Origin: Burkholderiales bacterium
Lineage (GTDB): Bacteria > Pseudomonadota > Gammaproteobacteria > Burkholderiales > Burkholderiaceae_C
Direction: 5' to 3'
Assembly (NCBI GenBank): GCA_017307865.1
Contig: JAFKGE010000020.1
Location: 62,001-126,000, forward strand
DNA length: 64,000 nt
Part shown: piece by piece, positions 38,082 through 47,637 of the stretch
Layout: every line of letters starts with the position of its first letter
How positions within the stretch are numbered: the stretch's first letter is position 1
Position numbers and translations under genes: made by a program
Notes under the pieces: generated by a model
What the model saw: only the letters and a program-made list of their open reading frames with translations
Databases searched by the model: none
Told to the model about the DNA's origin: nothing

Positions 38082-39950
38082 ATGACAAGGGCCGGCGCCG
38101 TATCGCTGAGCACCCTGCGCCGCGACGCGACCAGCAAGAGCTGGCTGGTCGACCTGCCGCTGATCGTGCTGGCCTGGTGGCTGGCGTTCTGGTTGCGCTT
38201 CAACCTGGGCCTGCCCTGGCCTTATTTCGATCACGCGCTGCTGACCACGCCCATTGCGCTGCTCTGCATGGCGCTTGGCCTGGCGCTGGCGCGCGTGCCG
38301 CGCCAGTCGTGGCGCTACGTCAGCTTGGCCGATTTGCGCCTGCTGGCGGTGGGCGTGGCGCTGGGCGCGCTGTTGACCACGGCGGTGGTGATGGGTCTGC
38401 GCATCGATGGTTTTCCGCGCTCGGTGTTCGCCATCAGCGCCGTGCTGACGCTGGTGCTGCTGGCCGGAGCGCGGGCCAGCTGGCGCACGCTGATCGAGCG
38501 TGAACGTGAACGCACGCACGGCCACCCCGGCCAGCAACGGCAGCCGCTGCTGGTGGTCGGCACGCTGGACGAAGCCGATCACGCGCTGCGCGCGCTCAAG
38601 GGTGCCGATGGCTGGCAGGTGGCCGGCATCGTCTCGCCGCTGGCCGCCGACCACGGGCGCACCGTGCAGGGCGTGCGCGTGCTGGGCGACGTGCCGGCAC
38701 TGGCCGACATCGCCGCCACGCTGCAGGCCCGCACGGTGCTGCTGGCCAGCGCGCCGGGTGCACCGCTGCGGCGCGAGGCGCTGCTGCGCTGGTCGGGCGC
38801 GGGCCTGAACCTGCTGACCTTGCCCACGGCCGACGACTGGCTGCGCCCGGGCGCCACGCCCAGCCCGCGCCAGGTGCGGCTGGAGGACCTGCTGGGCCGC
38901 ACGCCGGTGCAGCTCGACACCGCGGGCCTGACGGCGTTGTTCGGCGGCCAGACCGTGCTGGTCACCGGTGCGGGCGGCTCGATCGGGGCCGAGCTGTGCC
39001 GCCAGGTGGCGCGCCTGGGTGCCGCGCGCCTGGTCTGCGTCGACGTTTCCGAGTTCGCCACCTACCGGCTGGAGCAGGAGCTGCGCCGCGACCACCCGGC
39101 GCTGGAAGGCGTCTATTGCACCGCCAACGTGCGCGAGGTCGAGCGTCTGCTGGCCATCGCTCGCGCGCATCCGCCCGGCGTGGTGCTGCACGCCGCCGCC
39201 TACAAGCACGTGCCCTTGATGGAGCAGGGCAACGAGATCGAGGCGCTGCGCACCAACGTGCTGGGCACGCTCAACGCCGCGCGCGTGGCGGGCGCGGTGG
39301 GCGCGGCGCGCTTCGTGCTGGTGTCCACCGACAAGGCCGTCAACCCGACCAGCGTGATGGGCGCCAGCAAGCGCCTGGCTGAACAGGTGGTGCAGGCCGT
39401 GGCGCGGCAATTCCCGGCGACGCAGTATGTTTCGGTGCGCTTCGGCAACGTGCTGGGCTCCAGCGGCTCGGTGGTGCCGCTGTTCACGGCCCAGATCGAG
39501 ATGGGCGGGCCGGTGACGGTGACGCACCCCGACATCGTGCGCTATTTCATGACCATCCCCGAGGCCGCGCAGCTGGTGCTGCAGGCGGGGCTGATGGGCC
39601 GGTCGGGCCAGATCTTCGTGCTCGACATGGGCGAGCCGATGAAGATCGTCGAGCTGGCCCGCCTGCTGATCCGCCTGTCGGGCAAGAGCGAGGCCGAGGT
39701 GCCGATCGCCTTCACCGGCCTGCGTCCGGGCGAGAAGCTTTACGAGGAACTGCTGGCCGATGACGAGACCACCGAGGCCACGCCGCACCCCAAGCTGCGC
39801 GTGGCCAAGGTCGCGCCGCCCGCGGGCGACGTGGCCGCGCTGGCCGAGTCCTGGCTGGCCGCCGCCGGTGCCGCGCCGACGGCTGATGCGGTCCGCGCTT
39901 GGCTGGTCGGCCAGGTGCCGGAATACCGGCCCCATCCAGTCCGCTTTTGA
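38082..39950 (+). CDS. wbpM: UDP-GlcNAc 4,6-dehydratase, membrane form (WbpM/CapD)
   Basis: A 622-residue protein: four N-terminal membrane helices (to about residue 130), a CoA-binding-like domain, and a C-terminal SDR dehydratase domain with VTGAGGSIGAELCRQ, STDKAVNP, and MGASKR where Met replaces the usual catalytic Tyr, as in the WbpM long form. It converts UDP-GlcNAc to UDP-4-keto-6-deoxy-GlcNAc. It closes the polysaccharide locus. Confidence 0.93.
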   Translation: MTRAGAVSLSTLRRDATSKSWLVDLPLIVLAWWLAFWLRFNLGLPWPYFDHALLTTPIALLCMALGLALARVPRQSWRYVSLADLRLLAVGVALGALLTTAVVMGLRIDGFPRSVFAISAVLTLVLLAGARASWRTLIERERERTHGHPGQQRQPLLVVGTLDEADHALRALKGADGWQVAGIVSPLAADHGRTVQGVRVLGDVPALADIAATLQARTVLLASAPGAPLRREALLRWSGAGLNLLTLPTADDWLRPGATPSPRQVRLEDLLGRTPVQLDTAGLTALFGGQTVLVTGAGGSIGAELCRQVARLGAARLVCVDVSEFATYRLEQELRRDHPALEGVYCTANVREVERLLAIARAHPPGVVLHAAAYKHVPLMEQGNEIEALRTNVLGTLNAARVAGAVGAARFVLVSTDKAVNPTSVMGASKRLAEQVVQAVARQFPATQYVSVRFGNVLGSSGSVVPLFTAQIEMGGPVTVTHPDIVRYFMTIPEAAQLVLQAGLMGRSGQIFVLDMGEPMKIVELARLLIRLSGKSEAEVPIAFTGLRPGEKLYEELLADDETTEATPHPKLRVAKVAPPAGDVAALAESWLAAAGAAPTADAVRAWLVGQVPEYRPHPVRF

Positions 39951-39970
39951 GCGCCCGCCGGCGCCCCACC

Positions 39971-40645
39971 TCACACGCTGCGCAGCAGCGCGCTCACGCC
40001 GTCCCACAGAATCTGCACGCCGATGCTCAGCAGGATGAAGGCCATCAGGCGCATGAACACGATCTGCCCGATCTCGCCCAGCGGGCGCAGCAGGCGGCCG
40101 GCGTAGCGGTAGGTCAGCGCCACCAGAACGCCGATCAGCACCATGCCCAGCACGGCGCCTGAAAAAGTCACCAGCGACTCGGTGACGCGCGGCGTGTGCA
40201 GGCTGGCGCCCACGGTGATGGCCACCGCGATCGAGCCGGGGCCGCAGGTGAGCGGAAAGGTGAGCGGGTAGAAGGCGCGGATACGCACATTGCTTTCGGT
40301 CACCGCCTGCGCCATCTGGTCGGCATCGCCGTCGGCGGCCTGCTGGGCGTTCAGCATGCGCCAGGCCATCGAGGCCACCACCAGCCCGCCGGCCACGCGC
40401 ACGATGGGCAGCGAGACGCCGAAAAAATCCAGCACGTAGGAGCCCACCAGCGTGGCGCCGGTCAGCAGCACCGCCACGTTGCGGCCGATGCGCCGCGCCA
40501 GGTCGGCGCGGATGGCGTCGTGCACGCCGTGCGTCAGCGTGGTGAACAGGGGCGCCGTGGCCAGCGGGTTGATGATGGGCAGCACGGTGGCCACGGCAAA
40601 CAGCAGGCTCTTGCCAAAGGTCGCGAGCAGGAGCGGGATTTCCAT
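39971..40645 (-). CDS. MarC family integral membrane protein
   Basis: A 224-residue protein with about six membrane helices. ATVLPIINPLATAPLF near the start and FYPLTFPLTCGPGSIAVAIT are typical of MarC/UPF0056. Function unknown in the family. Convergent with wbpM. The ATG at 40645 gives the family N-terminus. Confidence 0.9.
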   Translation of the reverse strand: MEIPLLLATFGKSLLFAVATVLPIINPLATAPLFTTLTHGVHDAIRADLARRIGRNVAVLLTGATLVGSYVLDFFGVSLPIVRVAGGLVVASMAWRMLNAQQAADGDADQMAQAVTESNVRIRAFYPLTFPLTCGPGSIAVAITVGASLHTPRVTESLVTFSGAVLGMVLIGVLVALTYRYAGRLLRPLGEIGQIVFMRLMAFILLSIGVQILWDGVSALLRSV

Positions 40646-40748
40646 GGCCGCCAATGGTAGCGGGCGGCTGCGTGATAAGCTGAATCGTTGCCCCCGGCGG
40701 GGCCTGTTCCTCGCATGGACGGGCCCAAGCCTTCTTCGGAGTTTGCCC

Positions 40749-41909
40749 ATGCCTTCCCTGCTGCCCCACATCGACCCCGACGGCCTGCTCGAGTTCTCGG
40801 TGGTCTACACCGACCGCGCGCTCAACCACATGTCCCGGCGCTTTCAGGGCGTGATGACCGACATCGACGCCATGCTCAAAGAGGTCTACGGCGCCGACGC
40901 CACGGCGTTGATCCCCGGCAGTGGCACCTTCGGCATGGAGGCGGTGGCGCGGCAGTTCGCCGGCGGGCAGCAGGTGCTGATCGTGCGCAACGGCTATTTC
41001 AGCTACCGCTGGAGCCAGATCCTGGAGGCCGGCGGCATCACCACGGGCGATCGCATCACGGTGCTCAAGGCGCGCCGCACGGGCGAGGGCAGCCAGGCGC
41101 CCTGGGCGCCGGCGCCGATCGACGAGGTGCTGGCCGCCATTGCGCGCGACAAGCCCGGCGTGGTCTTCGTGCCGCACGTGGAGACGGCCAGCGGCATCCT
41201 GATGCCCGACGAGCAACTCCAGCGCATCGGCGCGGCGGTGCACGCGGTGGGCGGCCTGTTCGTGCTGGACTGCGTGGCCTCGGGCGCGGTGTGGGTGGAC
41301 ATGCGCGCGCTGGGGGTGGACGCGCTCATCAGCGCGCCGCAAAAGGGCTGGAGCAGCTCGCCGGCCTGCGCCATGATCGGCCTGTCGGCGCGCGCGGTGA
41401 AGGCACTGGAGAGCACCACCAGCAGCAGCTTCTCGATGGATTTGAAGAAGTGGCGCCAGATCATGCAGTCCTACGAGACCGGCAGCCACGCCTACCACGC
41501 CACCATGCCCACCATGGCGCTGATCGACCTGCGCGACACCATGCGCGAGACCCGCGAGCGCGGCTTTGCCACCGTGCGCGCGCAGCAGTTCGAGCTGGGG
41601 CGCCAGGTGCGCCAGCTGCTGGCCCAGCGAGGCTTTCCCAGCGTCGCCGCCCAAGGCTTCGAGGCGCCGGGCGTGGTGGTCAGCTACACCACCGACCCCG
41701 AGGTGCAGAACGTCAAGAAGTTCATCGCCCAGGGCGTGCAGGCCGCCGCCGGCGTGCCGCTGATGTGCGACGAGCCCAAGGACTTTTCCACCTTCCGCCT
41801 GGGCCTGTTCGGGCTGGACAAGTGGGCGCATGTGGAGCGCAGCGTGGGCCAGCTGGCGGCGGCGCTGGACCGCATGGGCTATCCGGCGCGCGCCAACGCG
41901 CCCGCTTGA
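40749..41909 (+). CDS. Class V aminotransferase (alanine-glyoxylate type)
   Basis: A 386-residue PLP enzyme. IPGSGTFGMEAVARQF near residue 58, VPHVETASGILMP, and SAPQKGWSSSPACAMI with the PLP Lys in PQKGW fit the class V group including alanine-glyoxylate and 2-aminoethylphosphonate-pyruvate transaminases. The precise substrate is not evident. It is followed two bases later by cutA. Confidence 0.82.
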   Translation: MPSLLPHIDPDGLLEFSVVYTDRALNHMSRRFQGVMTDIDAMLKEVYGADATALIPGSGTFGMEAVARQFAGGQQVLIVRNGYFSYRWSQILEAGGITTGDRITVLKARRTGEGSQAPWAPAPIDEVLAAIARDKPGVVFVPHVETASGILMPDEQLQRIGAAVHAVGGLFVLDCVASGAVWVDMRALGVDALISAPQKGWSSSPACAMIGLSARAVKALESTTSSSFSMDLKKWRQIMQSYETGSHAYHATMPTMALIDLRDTMRETRERGFATVRAQQFELGRQVRQLLAQRGFPSVAAQGFEAPGVVVSYTTDPEVQNVKKFIAQGVQAAAGVPLMCDEPKDFSTFRLGLFGLDKWAHVERSVGQLAAALDRMGYPARANAPA

Positions 41910-41911
41910 GC

Positions 41912-42268
41912 ATGCCCGCACCGCTGCCTTGGCTGGTGGTCACCACCGTCGGCTCGCGCGAGGAGGCCCAGGCGCTGGCGCGCGCCATCGTGCATCTGCA
42001 GCTGGCCGCCTGCGTGCAGATCGAGCCGATCGAGAGCATTTACCGCTGGCGCGGCGAGGTGTTCGAGGACGGCGAGTTTCGCCTGCTGTTCAAGACCATC
42101 GCCAGCCAGTACGCGCAGCTGGAGGCGGCGATCCGCGCGCGCCACCCGTACGAGCTGCCGGCCATCCACGCCATCGCCACCACGGCGGCCGACCCGGTGT
42201 ACGCGGCCTGGGTGGCCGAGAACTCGGGTGGCACGGGTGATCGCGTGCCGATTGGCGGAATACTATAA
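41912..42268 (+). CDS. cutA: Divalent cation tolerance protein CutA
   Basis: A 118-residue trimer-forming ferredoxin-like-fold protein: VVTTVGSREEAQALARAIV, LAACVQIEPIESIYRWRGEV, and HPYELPAI are typical CutA motifs. The C-terminus (RVPIGGIL) and stop codon are formed by the edge of a palindromic repeat (ATACTATAA), so the repeat set the end of the protein. Confidence 0.95.
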   Translation: MPAPLPWLVVTTVGSREEAQALARAIVHLQLAACVQIEPIESIYRWRGEVFEDGEFRLLFKTIASQYAQLEAAIRARHPYELPAIHAIATTAADPVYAAWVAENSGGTGDRVPIGGIL

Positions 42269-42325
42269 AAATAATAGCTATTGGCGCTTGATGGACGGGC
42301 GCTGCAGCCATAAAAAGCTTAAAAT
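42260..42325. repeat. AGCTATnAAAA palindromic repeat copy at the cutA end
   Basis: ATACTATAAAAATAATAGCT, then TTGGCGCTTGATGGACGGGC and GCTGCAGCC followed by ATAAAAAGCTTAAAA. It supplies the cutA stop codon (42266-42268) and reaches the end of the convergent oxidase gene. Confidence 0.9.
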
Positions 42326-43830
42326 CGCTCCAGCTCCGGAAACGGCAGCCGCCCGCCGCGCACCACCGGCTTGCCGTACTCGGCGCAGCGCGCCAGGGTC
42401 GGGATCAGCTTGCCGGGGTTGAGCCCCTCGGCGGGGTCGAACGCATGCTTGAGCGCCAGCATCTGCGCGTTCTCGGCGGCGGTGAACTGCACGCACATCG
42501 AGTTGAGCTTTTCCACCCCCACGCCGTGCTCGCCGGTGATGGTGCCGCCCATGGCCACGCTGGTCTCCAGGATGTCGGCGCCGAAGCGCTCGCAGCGCTC
42601 CAGCTGGTCGGGGTCGTTGGCGTCGAACAGGATCAGCGGATGCAGGTTGCCGTCGCCGGCGTGAAACACGTTGCAGCAGCGCAGGCCGTACTTGTGCTCC
42701 ATCTGGGCAATGGCCTCCAGGATGTCGGCCAGGCGCCGGCGCGGAATGGTCGAGTCCATGCACATGTAGTCGGGGCTGATGCGCCCCGACGCCGGAAAGG
42801 CGTTCTTGCGTCCGCTCCAGAACTTCAGGCGCTCGGCCTCGGAGCCGCTCACTGCAATTTTGGTAGCGCCTGCCGCAAGCAGGACGCCGGACATGCGCTC
42901 GATTTCTTCGGCCACTTCTTCCGGCGTGCCATCGCTCTCGCACAGCAGGATGGCCGCCGCGTCCAGGTCGTAGCCGGCATGCACGAAGCCTTCGACCGCG
43001 CGCGTCATCGGCCCGTCCATCATCTCCAGCCCGGCCGGGATGATGCCGGCGGCGATGACCGACGCCACCGCCGCGCCGGCCGCGCGCACGTCGGCAAAGC
43101 TGGCCATGATGCAGCGCGCGAGCAGCGGCTTGGGCAGCAGCCGCACCGTGACTTCGGTGGTCACGGCCAGCATGCCCTCGCTGCCGACAACCAGGGCCAG
43201 CAGGTCGTAGCCGGGCGCGTCCAACGCCGCGCCGCCGAACTCGACCGGCTCGCCTTCCACGCTGAAGCCCTTGACCGCCAGCACGTTGTGCAGCGTCAGG
43301 CCGTACTTCAGGCAGTGCACGCCGCCCGAGTTCTCGGCCACGTTGCCGCCGATGGTGCAGGCGATCTGGCTCGACGGGTCGGGCGCGTAGTACAGGCCGT
43401 GCGGCGCCGCCGCCTCGCTGATGGCCAGGTTGCGCACGCCGCACTGCACGCGCGCGGTGCGCGCCAGCGGATCGATCGCCAGGATGCGGTTGAAGCGCGC
43501 CAGCGACAGCGTCACGCCCCGCTCGTGCGGCAGCGCGCCGCCCGACAGGCCGGTGCCCGCCCCGCGCGCCACCACCGGCACGCCCAGCGCGTGGCAGGTC
43601 TGCAGCACGGCGCGCACCTGCGCCTCGGTCTCGGGCAGGGCCACGGCCATGGGGCGCTGGCGGTAGGCGGTCAGGCCGTCGCACTCGTAGGGCGTGGTCT
43701 GCTCGTCGGTCCACAGCAGCGCGGCGGGCGGCAGCACGGCCTGCAGCGCCTGCACCACCTGGGCTTGCCGCTGGGCAAGCGAGGGCGCGAGCGCGGCGTC
43801 GGCGGCGGGAGATGGCTGGAGGTCTGGCAT
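42319..43830 (-). CDS. FAD-linked oxidase, GlcD/D-2-hydroxyacid dehydrogenase type
   Basis: A 503-residue flavoprotein of the VAO family: VARGAGTGLSGGALPHERG binds FAD, PSSQIACTIGGNVAENSGG and YDLLALVVGSEGMLAV follow, and the C-terminal GEHGVGVEKL carries the active-site His. This is the pattern of glycolate oxidase subunit GlcD and D-lactate or D-2-hydroxyglutarate dehydrogenases. No glcE or glcF lies next to it, so a stand-alone dehydrogenase is possible. I chose the ATG at 43830. Confidence 0.88.
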   Translation of the reverse strand: MPDLQPSPAADAALAPSLAQRQAQVVQALQAVLPPAALLWTDEQTTPYECDGLTAYRQRPMAVALPETEAQVRAVLQTCHALGVPVVARGAGTGLSGGALPHERGVTLSLARFNRILAIDPLARTARVQCGVRNLAISEAAAPHGLYYAPDPSSQIACTIGGNVAENSGGVHCLKYGLTLHNVLAVKGFSVEGEPVEFGGAALDAPGYDLLALVVGSEGMLAVTTEVTVRLLPKPLLARCIMASFADVRAAGAAVASVIAAGIIPAGLEMMDGPMTRAVEGFVHAGYDLDAAAILLCESDGTPEEVAEEIERMSGVLLAAGATKIAVSGSEAERLKFWSGRKNAFPASGRISPDYMCMDSTIPRRRLADILEAIAQMEHKYGLRCCNVFHAGDGNLHPLILFDANDPDQLERCERFGADILETSVAMGGTITGEHGVGVEKLNSMCVQFTAAENAQMLALKHAFDPAEGLNPGKLIPTLARCAEYGKPVVRGGRLPFPELERF

Positions 43831-43891
43831 GGAAAGCAGGCGGGGCAAAGGCGGTGCCGACACTATATCGGCCGGGGCTGCCGGCGAGCGC

Positions 43892-43917
43892 AAAAAAGCC
43901 CGCTCGAAGGCGGGCTT
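43892..43917 (-). terminator. Rho-independent terminator, minus strand
   Basis: Read on the minus strand, AGCCCGC and GCGGGCT form a stem followed by TTTTTT. It lies downstream of the RNase-barstar genes and upstream of the oxidase gene. Confidence 0.8.
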
Positions 43918-43936
43918 GGATGGGCGCGCGCGGACG

Positions 43937-44112
43937 TCAGGCCGCGCTCAGCCAGTAGCCGGCGTTGAAGGGGCTGCTCATGCGCAGCGCCAGCGGCGAG
44001 ATGTCGACCAGCTTGTCGGTCGGCATCTTCTCGGTGGCCTCGGCGGCGGTGTCGCCTGCCTCGGCTTGGGCCTCGTTGGCCCGTTCTGCTTGGCCAGCTG
44101 GTGCAGAACGGG
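43937..44112 (-). other. Open remnant and hairpin after the barstar gene
   Basis: Immediately after the barstar stop, the perfect inverted repeat CCCGTTCTGC/GCAGAACGGG (44080-44089 and 44103-44112) can form a hairpin without a T run. Beyond it a minus-strand frame ends TDKLVDISPLALRMSSPFNA and GYWLSAA (stop at 43937); an internal ATG would give a 29-residue peptide. This may be the 3' remnant of a gene removed by rearrangement. No family recognised. Confidence 0.25.
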
Positions 44113-44616
44113 CTACCGAAAAGAATAGAAGCACCGGAAGGGTATCTTGCGATCCCCCCAGTAGTCGGCGGCGTCGCGGAAGATGTCCAGCAGCTGCTCG
44201 CGCGCTTCCTTGTCGAACTTGGCCGTGGCCGGGATGTGCTCCAGCACCACGATGAAGCCCGGCTGCGCGCCCGCCTTGTGCAGCGGGTCGGTCATGCAGT
44301 CGTACAGGGCGTCGAAGTTCTTGCCGAAGTGCGCCGGCAGGTTGAACTGCGCGGCGATCAGGTCCAGCACGTCCTGCTTGGTCTGCGCCTGCGCCAGGTT
44401 GGCGTACAAAAAGTGCTGGCCCAGCGCGGTGGCCGCGTCCTGCAGGTCGCTGGCGTGAAACGCGCGAATCGACTGCACGATGTTGGTGCGCACGTTCTTG
44501 AGGGGCGTGTCCCCCGGTTGACGAAGTGGCTGATCCATCTCCGCTGCTCTTTCTGAAGTCAATGACCGATCCGGGACAGCCAGCTGCACCGGTTGAAACT
44601 GCTCTTGCGCCTTCAT
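44113..44616 (-). CDS. Barstar-family RNase inhibitor
   Basis: A 167-residue protein whose C-terminal half, IRAFHASDLQDAATALGQHF, LPAHFGKNFDALYDCMTDP, carries the barstar fold signature (FGKNxDALxDCL). The N-terminal 70 residues are an extension of unknown role. It overlaps the RNase stop by four bases (ATGA). It would protect the cytosol from the secreted RNase. The ATG at 44616 is preceded by GAGCC; an in-frame start at 44667 inside the RNase gene is less likely. Confidence 0.9.
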   Translation of the reverse strand: MKAQEQFQPVQLAVPDRSLTSERAAEMDQPLRQPGDTPLKNVRTNIVQSIRAFHASDLQDAATALGQHFLYANLAQAQTKQDVLDLIAAQFNLPAHFGKNFDALYDCMTDPLHKAGAQPGFIVVLEHIPATAKFDKEAREQLLDIFRDAADYWGDRKIPFRCFYSFR

Positions 44617-45020
44617 GGCTCGACGATCCTCTTGAAGCTCGAATAATGGTCGCTCGTGTACCAGCACGCGTCGGGTTCGGTGCGCTGCACGCCGCCGCAG
44701 ACGATGCGACGGGCGCCGCGATTGCGCGCGCCGGGGGTCTCGACGGTGTATTCACGGTAGTAGCCGCGCCGCTTGGGGGGCAGCAGGCGTTCGCGATTGC
44801 CGAACACCACGCCGTCCTTCTCGTGCGCGAACGGCCCGCCCTGGTGAATCAGGACGTACGTTTGCTGCCCCTGTCGGGGCAGCTGGGCCACCCCGATGGT
44901 GGTTTCCGCGCTCCTCAGGTCGCTGCGCGCCAGTGCCACATCGGCGCCGGCCCCAAGGCCTGCACACAGCGACACGGCTACCAGCGATCGGGCAACAAGC
45001 GATGCCGCTGTCCGCAACAT
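44613..45020 (-). CDS. Secreted guanine-specific ribonuclease (barnase/RNase N1-T1 family)
   Basis: A 135-residue protein: a signal peptide (MLRTAASLVARSLVAVSLCA to about residue 32), then an RNase domain of about 95 residues. GVVFGNRERLLP, YYREYTVETPG with the catalytic Glu, GARRIVCGG with the catalytic Arg, and WYTSDHYSSF with the catalytic His match microbial RNases of the barnase type. Strong ribosome site GGAGAGGTG. A perfect inverted repeat lies about 125-150 bases upstream. Confidence 0.9.
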   Translation of the reverse strand: MLRTAASLVARSLVAVSLCAGLGAGADVALARSDLRSAETTIGVAQLPRQGQQTYVLIHQGGPFAHEKDGVVFGNRERLLPPKRRGYYREYTVETPGARNRGARRIVCGGVQRTEPDACWYTSDHYSSFKRIVEP

Positions 45021-45143
45021 GAAAAACACCTCTCCAAAACCTCCGGGTAAACCCGAAAATCTCAAGCCGATAGTGTGCCGCAGCGGGCGCGAAAAATCAA
45101 GCACTTGGCCATGGGCCCGGTGCCGGTTCAAGGCCTCAACGGG

Positions 45144-45171
45144 TCAAATTAGTGAGCGCACACTAATTTGA
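45144..45171 (-). promoter_or_regulatory. Perfect inverted repeat upstream of the RNase-barstar operon
   Basis: TCAAATTAGTG (45144-45154) and CACTAATTTGA (45161-45171) are exact reverse complements around AGCGCA. Located between the malic enzyme stop and the RNase start. The minus-strand core TCAAATTAGTGTGCGCTCAC matches TCAAGTTAGTGTGCATTCAC upstream of the small secreted protein gene at 11.9 kb, suggesting a common regulator. Confidence 0.7.
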
Positions 45172-45184
45172 TTGGCCTTTCAAT

Positions 45185-47491
45185 TCAATCGTTTGCGTCC
45201 ACCACGGCCAGGGCCGTCAGGTTGACGATGCGCCGCACGGTGGCGCTGGCCGTGAGAATGTGCACGGGTTTGGCCGCGCCCAGCAGCACCGGGCCGATCG
45301 CGATGTTGCCGCCGGCGGCGGTTTTCAGCAGGTTGTAGGCGATGTTGGCGGCGTCGATGCCGGGAAACACCAGCAGGTTGGCGTCGCCCTGCAGCAGGCC
45401 GCGCGGCATCAGCGCCTGGCGGCCGGCGCCGTCCAGCGCCAGGTCGCCATGCATCTCGCCGTCCACCTCCAGCCAGGGCGCCTGCTCGCGCAGCAGCGCC
45501 AGGGTGCGGCGCATCTTGAGCGCGCTGGGCTGCTCGCTGGTGCCGAAGTTGGAGTGCGACAGCAGGGCGGCCTTGGGCGTGATGCCGAAGCGCAGCATCT
45601 CGGTGGCGGCCATGGCGGTGATCTGCGCCAGCTCCTCGGCGCTGGGGTCGTAGTTGACGTGGGTGTCCACCAGGAACAGCTGGCGGCTGGGCAGCAGCAG
45701 GCCGTTCATGCAGGCGTAGACGGGCGCGCCCGGGCGCCGGCCGATCACCTGGTCGATGTAGTGCAGGTGGTTGGCGGTGGTGCCCCAGGTGCCGCAGATC
45801 AGGGCGTCGACCTCGCCCTTGTGCAGCATCATGGAGCCGATCAGGGTCAGGCGCCGGCGCATCTCGATCTTGGCCACCTGCACGGTGATGCCCTTGCGCT
45901 CGGTCATGCGGTGATAGGTCTGCCAGAAGTCGCGGTAGCGGTGGTCGTAGTCGGTGTTGACCACGTCGTAGTCCTCGCCCTGCTGCAGTCGCAGGCCGAA
46001 CTTCTCGACGCGCTGGGCGATGATGGCCGGCCGCCCGATCAGCGTCGGCCGCGCCACGCCCTCGTCGACCACGATCTGCGCGGCGCGCAGCACGCGCTCT
46101 TCCTCGCCCTCGGCGAAGGCCACGCGCTTCTTGGCCGCCAGCCGCGCGGCGTCGAAGATCGGGCGCATGGTGGTGCCCGAGGCGTAGACGAAGGTCAGCA
46201 GCTTCTGGCGATAGGCCTCCATGTCGGCGATGGGGCGCTGCGCCACGCCGCTGGCCGCCGCCGCCTCGGCCACGGCCGGGGCGATCTTCATCATCAGGCG
46301 CGGATCGAAGGGCTTGGGGATCAGGTATTCGGGCCCGAAGGCCAGCTTTTCACCCGCATAGGCGCGCGCCACCACCTCGCTTTGCTCGGCCTGCGCCAGC
46401 TCGGCGATGGCGTGCACGGCGGCCACTTCCATCTCGGTCGTGATGGTGGTGGCGCCGCAGTCCAGGGCGCCGCGGAAGATGTAGGGAAAGCACAGGACGT
46501 TGTTGACCTGGTTGGGGTAGTCGGTGCGGCCGGTGGCGATCAGCGCGTCGTCGCGCACCGCCTGCACGTCCTCCGGCATGATCTCGGGGTTGGGGTTGGC
46601 CAGCGCCAAGATCAGCGGGCGCGCGGCCATGCGCGCGGCCATCTCGGCCTTCAGCACGCCGCCGGCCGACAGGCCCAGGAAGATGTCGGCGCCGTCGATC
46701 ACCTCGCTTAAGGTGCGCTGGTCGGTCTTTTGCGCATACACCGCCTTGTCCGGGTCCATCAGCTCGGTGCGGCCTTCGTAGACCAGGCCCTTGATGTCGG
46801 TCACCCACACGTTCTCGCGCCGCACGCCCAGCTTGACCAGCAGGCCCGTGCAGGCCAGCGCCGCCGCCCCGGCGCCCGAGACGACCAGCTTGACCTGATC
46901 GATCTTCTTGCCCACCACTTTCAGGCCGTTGACCACCGCCGCACCCACCACGATGGCGGTGCCGTGCTGGTCGTCGTGAAAGACGGGGATCTTCAGGCGC
47001 GCGCGCAGCTTGCGCTCGACGATGAAGCACTCGGGCGCCTTGATGTCCTCCAGGTTGATGCCGCCGAAGGTCGGCTCCAGCGCGGCGATGATCTCCACCA
47101 GCTTGTCCGGGTCCTTCTCGTTGATCTCGATGTCGAACACGTCGATGCCCGAGAACTTCTTGAACAGCACCCCCTTGCCTTCCATCACCGGCTTGCCCGC
47201 CAGCGGCCCGATGTCGCCCAGGCCCAGCACGGCGGTGCCGTTGGTGATGACGCCCACCAGGTTGCCGCGCGCGGTGTACTTGAAGGCGGCGGCCGGGTCG
47301 CGCACGATTTCCTCGCAGGGCGCGGCCACGCCGGGGCTGTAGGCCAGCGACAGCTCGTAGCGGTTGCTGACGGTCTTGGTCGGCTGCACGGCGATCTTGC
47401 CGGGCACCGGGTGTTCGTGATAGTCGAGCGCGGCGCGGCGCAACTGGGCCTGCTTGTCGTCGCCGGCGGGTGGGGTGGGGGTGCTGCTCAT
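45185..47491 (-). CDS. maeB: NADP-dependent malic enzyme with phosphotransacetylase-like domain
   Basis: A 768-residue fusion. Residues 1-430 are malic enzyme ([53 protein letters not shown], and a Rossmann motif [11 protein letters not shown]). Residues about 440-768 resemble phosphate acetyltransferase ([42 protein letters not shown]), a domain that usually acts as a regulatory acetyl-CoA sensor in MaeB. It decarboxylates malate to pyruvate with NADP. Confidence 0.95.
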   Translation of the reverse strand: MSSTPTPPAGDDKQAQLRRAALDYHEHPVPGKIAVQPTKTVSNRYELSLAYSPGVAAPCEEIVRDPAAAFKYTARGNLVGVITNGTAVLGLGDIGPLAGKPVMEGKGVLFKKFSGIDVFDIEINEKDPDKLVEIIAALEPTFGGINLEDIKAPECFIVERKLRARLKIPVFHDDQHGTAIVVGAAVVNGLKVVGKKIDQVKLVVSGAGAAALACTGLLVKLGVRRENVWVTDIKGLVYEGRTELMDPDKAVYAQKTDQRTLSEVIDGADIFLGLSAGGVLKAEMAARMAARPLILALANPNPEIMPEDVQAVRDDALIATGRTDYPNQVNNVLCFPYIFRGALDCGATTITTEMEVAAVHAIAELAQAEQSEVVARAYAGEKLAFGPEYLIPKPFDPRLMMKIAPAVAEAAAASGVAQRPIADMEAYRQKLLTFVYASGTTMRPIFDAARLAAKKRVAFAEGEEERVLRAAQIVVDEGVARPTLIGRPAIIAQRVEKFGLRLQQGEDYDVVNTDYDHRYRDFWQTYHRMTERKGITVQVAKIEMRRRLTLIGSMMLHKGEVDALICGTWGTTANHLHYIDQVIGRRPGAPVYACMNGLLLPSRQLFLVDTHVNYDPSAEELAQITAMAATEMLRFGITPKAALLSHSNFGTSEQPSALKMRRTLALLREQAPWLEVDGEMHGDLALDGAGRQALMPRGLLQGDANLLVFPGIDAANIAYNLLKTAAGGNIAIGPVLLGAAKPVHILTASATVRRIVNLTALAVVDAND

Positions 47492-47637
47492 GCCAAAAAG
47501 TCTCCTGGGTGCGTGCGCCGGGCCGGTTCAGCCGGCCCAACGGCGCCTGCACCGGCGATTGTAGGAAACGCCCCCTGTACGGGCCGTCGGGCGCCCCGTA
47601 TCATCCGCCGACACCGACGGCACTGGAGGGCCCGAGC

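Noticed and set aside
38025..41921. A 1298-codon minus-strand frame opposite wbpM and the class V aminotransferase
   Set aside because: Long only because of high GC. It also shares frame with part of marC, whose true N-terminus is clear at 40645.
42850..42890. A further palindromic repeat inside the FAD-linked oxidase gene (GGTAGCGCCTGCCGCAAGCA)
   Set aside because: Only short similarity, and the encoded residues fit the normal protein, so chance is likelier.
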